A stretch of 64,000 nt of DNA, from assembly GCF_001649575.2 (NCBI RefSeq), contig NC_051436.1:2795563-2859562 (forward strand). The letters are read 5' to 3'. The DNA is from Kryptolebias marmoratus. Taxonomy: Eukaryota; Chordata; Actinopteri; Cyprinodontiformes; Rivulidae. Within the stretch, counting starts at the first letter, position 1, and each line of letters starts with the position of its first letter. The position numbers were made by a program, and so were the translations under genes. Below, piece by piece: positions 60,791-64,000 of the stretch. Below the pieces are notes generated by a model. The model saw only the letters and a list, made by a program, of their open reading frames with translations. It was not told the DNA's origin and searched no databases.

Positions 60791-61475
60791 ATGAACTAAG
60801 AAGTCAAACAAGACAAGACTGAAAGGAAAATATGTCTCGTATATGACAAGTACAACACAGGTACATAAGCCTCACACAAAAGTAATGTCAACAATGTGGC
60901 AGGAAGTTAAGCTTGTTTTTTCTAAGTGTCTGACTTTTAGACTAGCAGAGGAACCCTTCTAATCCTTTGAGCTGTTCCCAAACATTGTGCCTAATATTAG
61001 AAACATTGTTAAATCGTTGAAACTAAATGGACAGCGTAAGTGTTTTGCTGAGCCCATGAGCACCAACCGCCAAAATAAAATACTTGCATCTTAATCTGTG
61101 TTATAGTAAAAATATCACTCTCTGGAGAAAAAACTAAAGCAAAACTCAAAACAGAAAACATTTGCAGCCACAGACATGTAACCAAAGCATTTTATAATCT
61201 GTTTTTTGGTGTTTGGGTTCTGTTACTGTGTTTGTGTTTCTCTGTGCCATCAAACTTACTTTTCCTCAGTGAGCCTTGCTTCTCAGCCCCGCCACGCATC
61301 TCACACCTGTTCCTCGTAATCATTAGACTCAGCTGTTGCCACTAACCTCACTTCTCCCTCAAAACTTACAGCCCTGGCTTTCATTTTATCCTCACTCCAT
61401 CGTACTGGTGCTGTTGGCCTAAATGTCATCATCAGAGGATGTTCCCACCAATATGTGCCAATGAAAACCAATATA

Positions 61476-62060
61476 CAATCCCTCCAGGATTTTACGGGCA
61501 TTTTTTGTGATTGTTGCGGGCTAAAATGCCTGATTTTCCTTAAATATTGATTTTTTTTTGACTAAAATCATTAAAAAACTATAACTTAAGCCAAAAATAC
61601 TTCCTAGTTGTGTAAGATAATTCCCAACAAACATTGACATTCTCAAAAGGTGCTTTATTTGAGAACTTTGAGAGCTTCTAAACTGACATTCATGAGCATT
61701 TCTGGGTTGTCCCTGGTCTGCAGCTCTCCTCACATGTTTTGCAGACACAAAGTGTTTGTCGATGCGTTTATGTTCCATGATTACACTGCAGGACGTGCAA
61801 ANTTCGGTCGCTGCTCCTGCACGCTCCCGGCATTCTGATGTTAACAGGAAGTGACGTCACGTGTCTTCTTCCTGAGTTATTTGGGGTTATTTTGTATTCC
61901 ACGCTACACAAACCCACAAAGAAGAGACTAGACCGCAGAAACGGCGGCGAATCACTTTAGAAACAATAAATATTGGGTTAAAGTTGCGGGAAAGTTGCAA
62001 AAAGTTGCGATTTTGCGTTAATAGTTTTGATCGCAACATCGCAAAATCCTGGAGGGTCTG
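61476..62060 (-). mobile_element. DNA transposon remnant with CGGBP1-like zinc-finger frame, copy 2
   Basis: The same ends as copy 1 at 17045, in the opposite direction (plus-strand left end CAATCCCTCCAGGATTTT, right end AAAATCCTGGAGGGTCTG). Flanks AATATA at 61470-61475 and 62061-62066 are identical. The minus strand reads [20 protein letters not shown] as in copy 1, but one N (61802) and a deletion interrupt the front of the finger. Two copies at unlinked sites prove that it is a mobile element. Confidence 0.8.
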
Positions 62061-62866
62061 AATATAGAAAGATAACATGAAGCAATTTGGATCTTATGAA
62101 ACTTTTAAAAGCCAACTCCCAATTCTGATTCAAAGATTCTGTGAGCTCATGATGGGGGATTCGGATGTCCAAGGGGTAGGAAAAGGAGTATGGCTAATTC
62201 CTAGGAAGTGGGATTCCGACGAAGTCCATTCTTCTAGCTTGATATATCTTAAAGCTGCTGCTTCTGCATCTATGCAGAACATATTTCCTGATTACTGCAA
62301 AAGCTGCAAAATGTGCATCATCATGTAATCTCCGAAACAACTGAACAGTTGAAAAGGGTGTTCTGCAGCAGACTCAGCTTAGCAGCTCTTTTAAAAGCAG
62401 TTTTAGACCCTTCTTTTCACTCAGTGATGGTATTTTCTTAAATAGAAATTTGTAGATGAAATCATAAAATTGAGGTTGAGGATAAAGTTTTGCCCTTAAA
62501 AATTAAATTAAGGTTATTTAAATCTGATATTTGCATTATGGTATCATTTTCATATTTCAAGTTCATAAACAAGAAAAGAAAAAAGAAATCTATGTAAAAG
62601 TGACCAAAGAAATCATTTTGAACGACTAATATTTTATTGAAAAACACAACATAATTTGTCATAGTCAGTATAAGTCACACTGTTTGAATAATTTCCTTCA
62701 TTTAAAACAAAAAAACAAATATTTGGATTAATGCTAAAAAAAAAAGCTGTAAACTTCTCAAAAACAAATTTAGTCATGAAAATAAAGAGAAACTGGTAGA
62801 AAAAACAAGCCGAATTCAAACTTCATAAAACCCATTTCCCTCCAGGTTTTAGATGCATTTCTATGA

Positions 62867-64000
62867 TTAAGCACCGGAATGGTTCACTGAAGCTCTGGAC
62901 AGGATGCGTACAGTTATGGTTGATGGCAGTCCCATTTCAACCAGTCTGTTTTTAAGCTATAGGAGAAAAAAAACACATGGTATAAAAATAAATGATCAGT
63001 ATCTGTGCCAAATAAGTGACTCTCGCAAAATTTTGTAAGTAATGGTTGCATTTCGTTAAGATCCATGAGAAGGTTAAACAGGTTAGGAGGACAAAAGAGA
63101 TAAGTACTTGACAGGAAAATCAAACCAGTTCAACTAGTTGAAACTGATCAGCATCATTAGTGTAGAAAGTTACTAACCTGTGTCAAGATGGTTGTATAAT
63201 TAGCCTCCAGTGACAGCGTGGTGGAGATTTTTGCATTTAGAGCAATAATATATTCTGGAAGCACATGGAATCAATATTATGATGCAGACCAGAAAAGTTA
63301 AATCTACTGCTACAATTCCTAAAAAGTTGTAACATTGTGTAAAATGTAAATAAAACCAATATACAATATTTTACAAATTTCATAAACTCACATTTTATTC
63401 ACAATGTAAGGTTAATTGTTAGCTTTAAATTAGGATTCTCCAACCCTGGTCCTCAGGGCCACCATCCTGCAGGTTTTACTTGATTCTCTGCTCACCTGGT
63501 TTGAATCAATGGCTGATTAACAGGCTTCTGCAGAACATGAAGAGGTGATTTAACCATGAAGCAGGTGTGTTGGAGCAGAGGAACAAGGAAAACATGCAGG
63601 AAGTAAAGATAGGCAGGGGTTCACAAGTCTGCGAAAAACTGTTTACAAATTATGGAACCATTTCAGAATAATATTCCTCCACAGAAAATTAGAAAGATTT
63701 TAAATATTCCATTTACTATGTTTACTATGTTCCATTGTGAAAAAATATAGGTTTATATGTTTTTCAAATCATTGGATTCTGTTTTTATTTACCATTAACG
63801 TCCCAACTTTTTCTGATTCTGGGTTGTATTTTTGACTGTTACGATGTAGGCAGAGCAGATCTGCACTTAGTTCAACCCAAACGTCAACAATCACAATCTA
63901 AGATATCTACGTTTCTCATACTTACCAGGTACAGAGGCAGATGTAGCTGTAGGAGGATCTGTGGTTGTGGTTGTTGGTTGGGGAGTTGTAGCTAGTGGGG
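62867..64000 (-). CDS. 3' part of an unidentified gene with a Thr/Pro-rich segment (partial)
   Basis: Three exons on the minus strand: 64000-63926 (cut by the window edge), 63254-63178 and 62956-62867. The first reads LATTPQPTTTTTDPPTATSA, a mucin-like O-glycosylation-type stretch. The second reads EYIIALNAKISTTLSLEANY and on to Thr-Gln. The third reads LKNRLVEMGLPSTITVRILS and ends NHSGA with TAA. The introns are GT-AG and the phases fit (phase 1, then 0). The tail resembles the ends of some Thr-rich fish C-type lectin-like or SEA-type secreted proteins as I remember them, but this is weak. I do not name it. The N-terminal and any functional domain lie beyond the window. Confidence 0.5.
63310..63835. 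mobile_element. DNA transposon remnant interrupted by a truncated hAT fold-back element
   Basis: The left end AAAAAGTTGTAACATTGTGT and right end CGTCCCAACTTTTTCTGATT are inverted. Inside are CACATTTTATTCACAATG and, reversed at the right, CATTGTGAAAAAATATAGG. Shared leader words (GTAAAGATAGGCAGGGGTTC, CTGCGAAAAACTG) match the copy at 58070. A family A element (63430-63600) that lacks its right end sits in the middle. The whole lies in the first visible intron of the Thr-rich gene. Confidence 0.6.

Noticed and set aside
61301..61501. Minus-strand frame containing GTYWWEHPLMMTF as a possible exon
   Set aside because: It looks somewhat protein-like, but I cannot name a family or find flanking splice sites that join it to the Thr-rich gene, which already ends at 62867. 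Left uncalled.

Overview
This is a vertebrate nuclear genome window, almost certainly from a teleost fish and probably a percomorph. Genes are split into many short exons with GT-AG introns. Introns and spacers are full of CA/GT microsatellites and small non-autonomous DNA transposons of types common in fish. Bacterial features (operons, ribosome binding sites, CRISPR) do not apply. I placed exon edges by eye from reading frame, splice sites and intron phase.

Layout. 1-8.4 kb: spacer with dispersed repeats and microsatellites, no gene recognised. 8.7-19.8 kb, plus strand: a complete 12-coding-exon FERM-domain gene recognised as frmd7 (768 aa). 20-20.8 kb: a cluster of hAT-type miniature elements between two converging genes. 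21.1-47.4 kb, minus strand: stk26 (MST4), a Ste20/GCK-III kinase with 11 confident coding exons, a doubtful last exon and a 16.4-kb first intron. 47.44-48.06 kb: a compact divergent promoter. 48.06-52.67 kb, plus strand: a complete nine-exon DHHC palmitoyltransferase of the DHHC3/7/Dnz1 type (303 aa). 52.7-58 kb: its 3' flank, no further gene seen. 58-64 kb: a repeat-rich region with non-LTR, Tc1-type and hAT-type remnants. It ends in the last three exons of a minus-strand gene with a Thr/Pro-rich segment, cut by the window edge.

Gene logic. frmd7 next to stk26 matches the human Xq26 neighbourhood (STK26-FRMD7) as I remember it, which supports both calls. The kinase and the palmitoyltransferase start 615 bp apart in opposite directions from a GC-rich region with a perfect CRE, a GC box and an ATGGCG initiator. 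They are therefore likely to share regulation. Both families have Golgi links (STK26 with GM130; DHHC3/7 as Golgi enzymes), so co-expression is a testable idea.

No clearly new multi-gene system is visible. The most unusual signals are: at least five different short-element families that chose very similar 8-bp targets (CTTTARRN-like); a MITE arm amplified into a 52-bp tandem array; two copies of a CGGBP1-like zinc-finger element flanked by 6-bp rather than 8-bp repeats; the shared kinase/palmitoyltransferase promoter; and an unidentified Thr-rich gene at the right edge.
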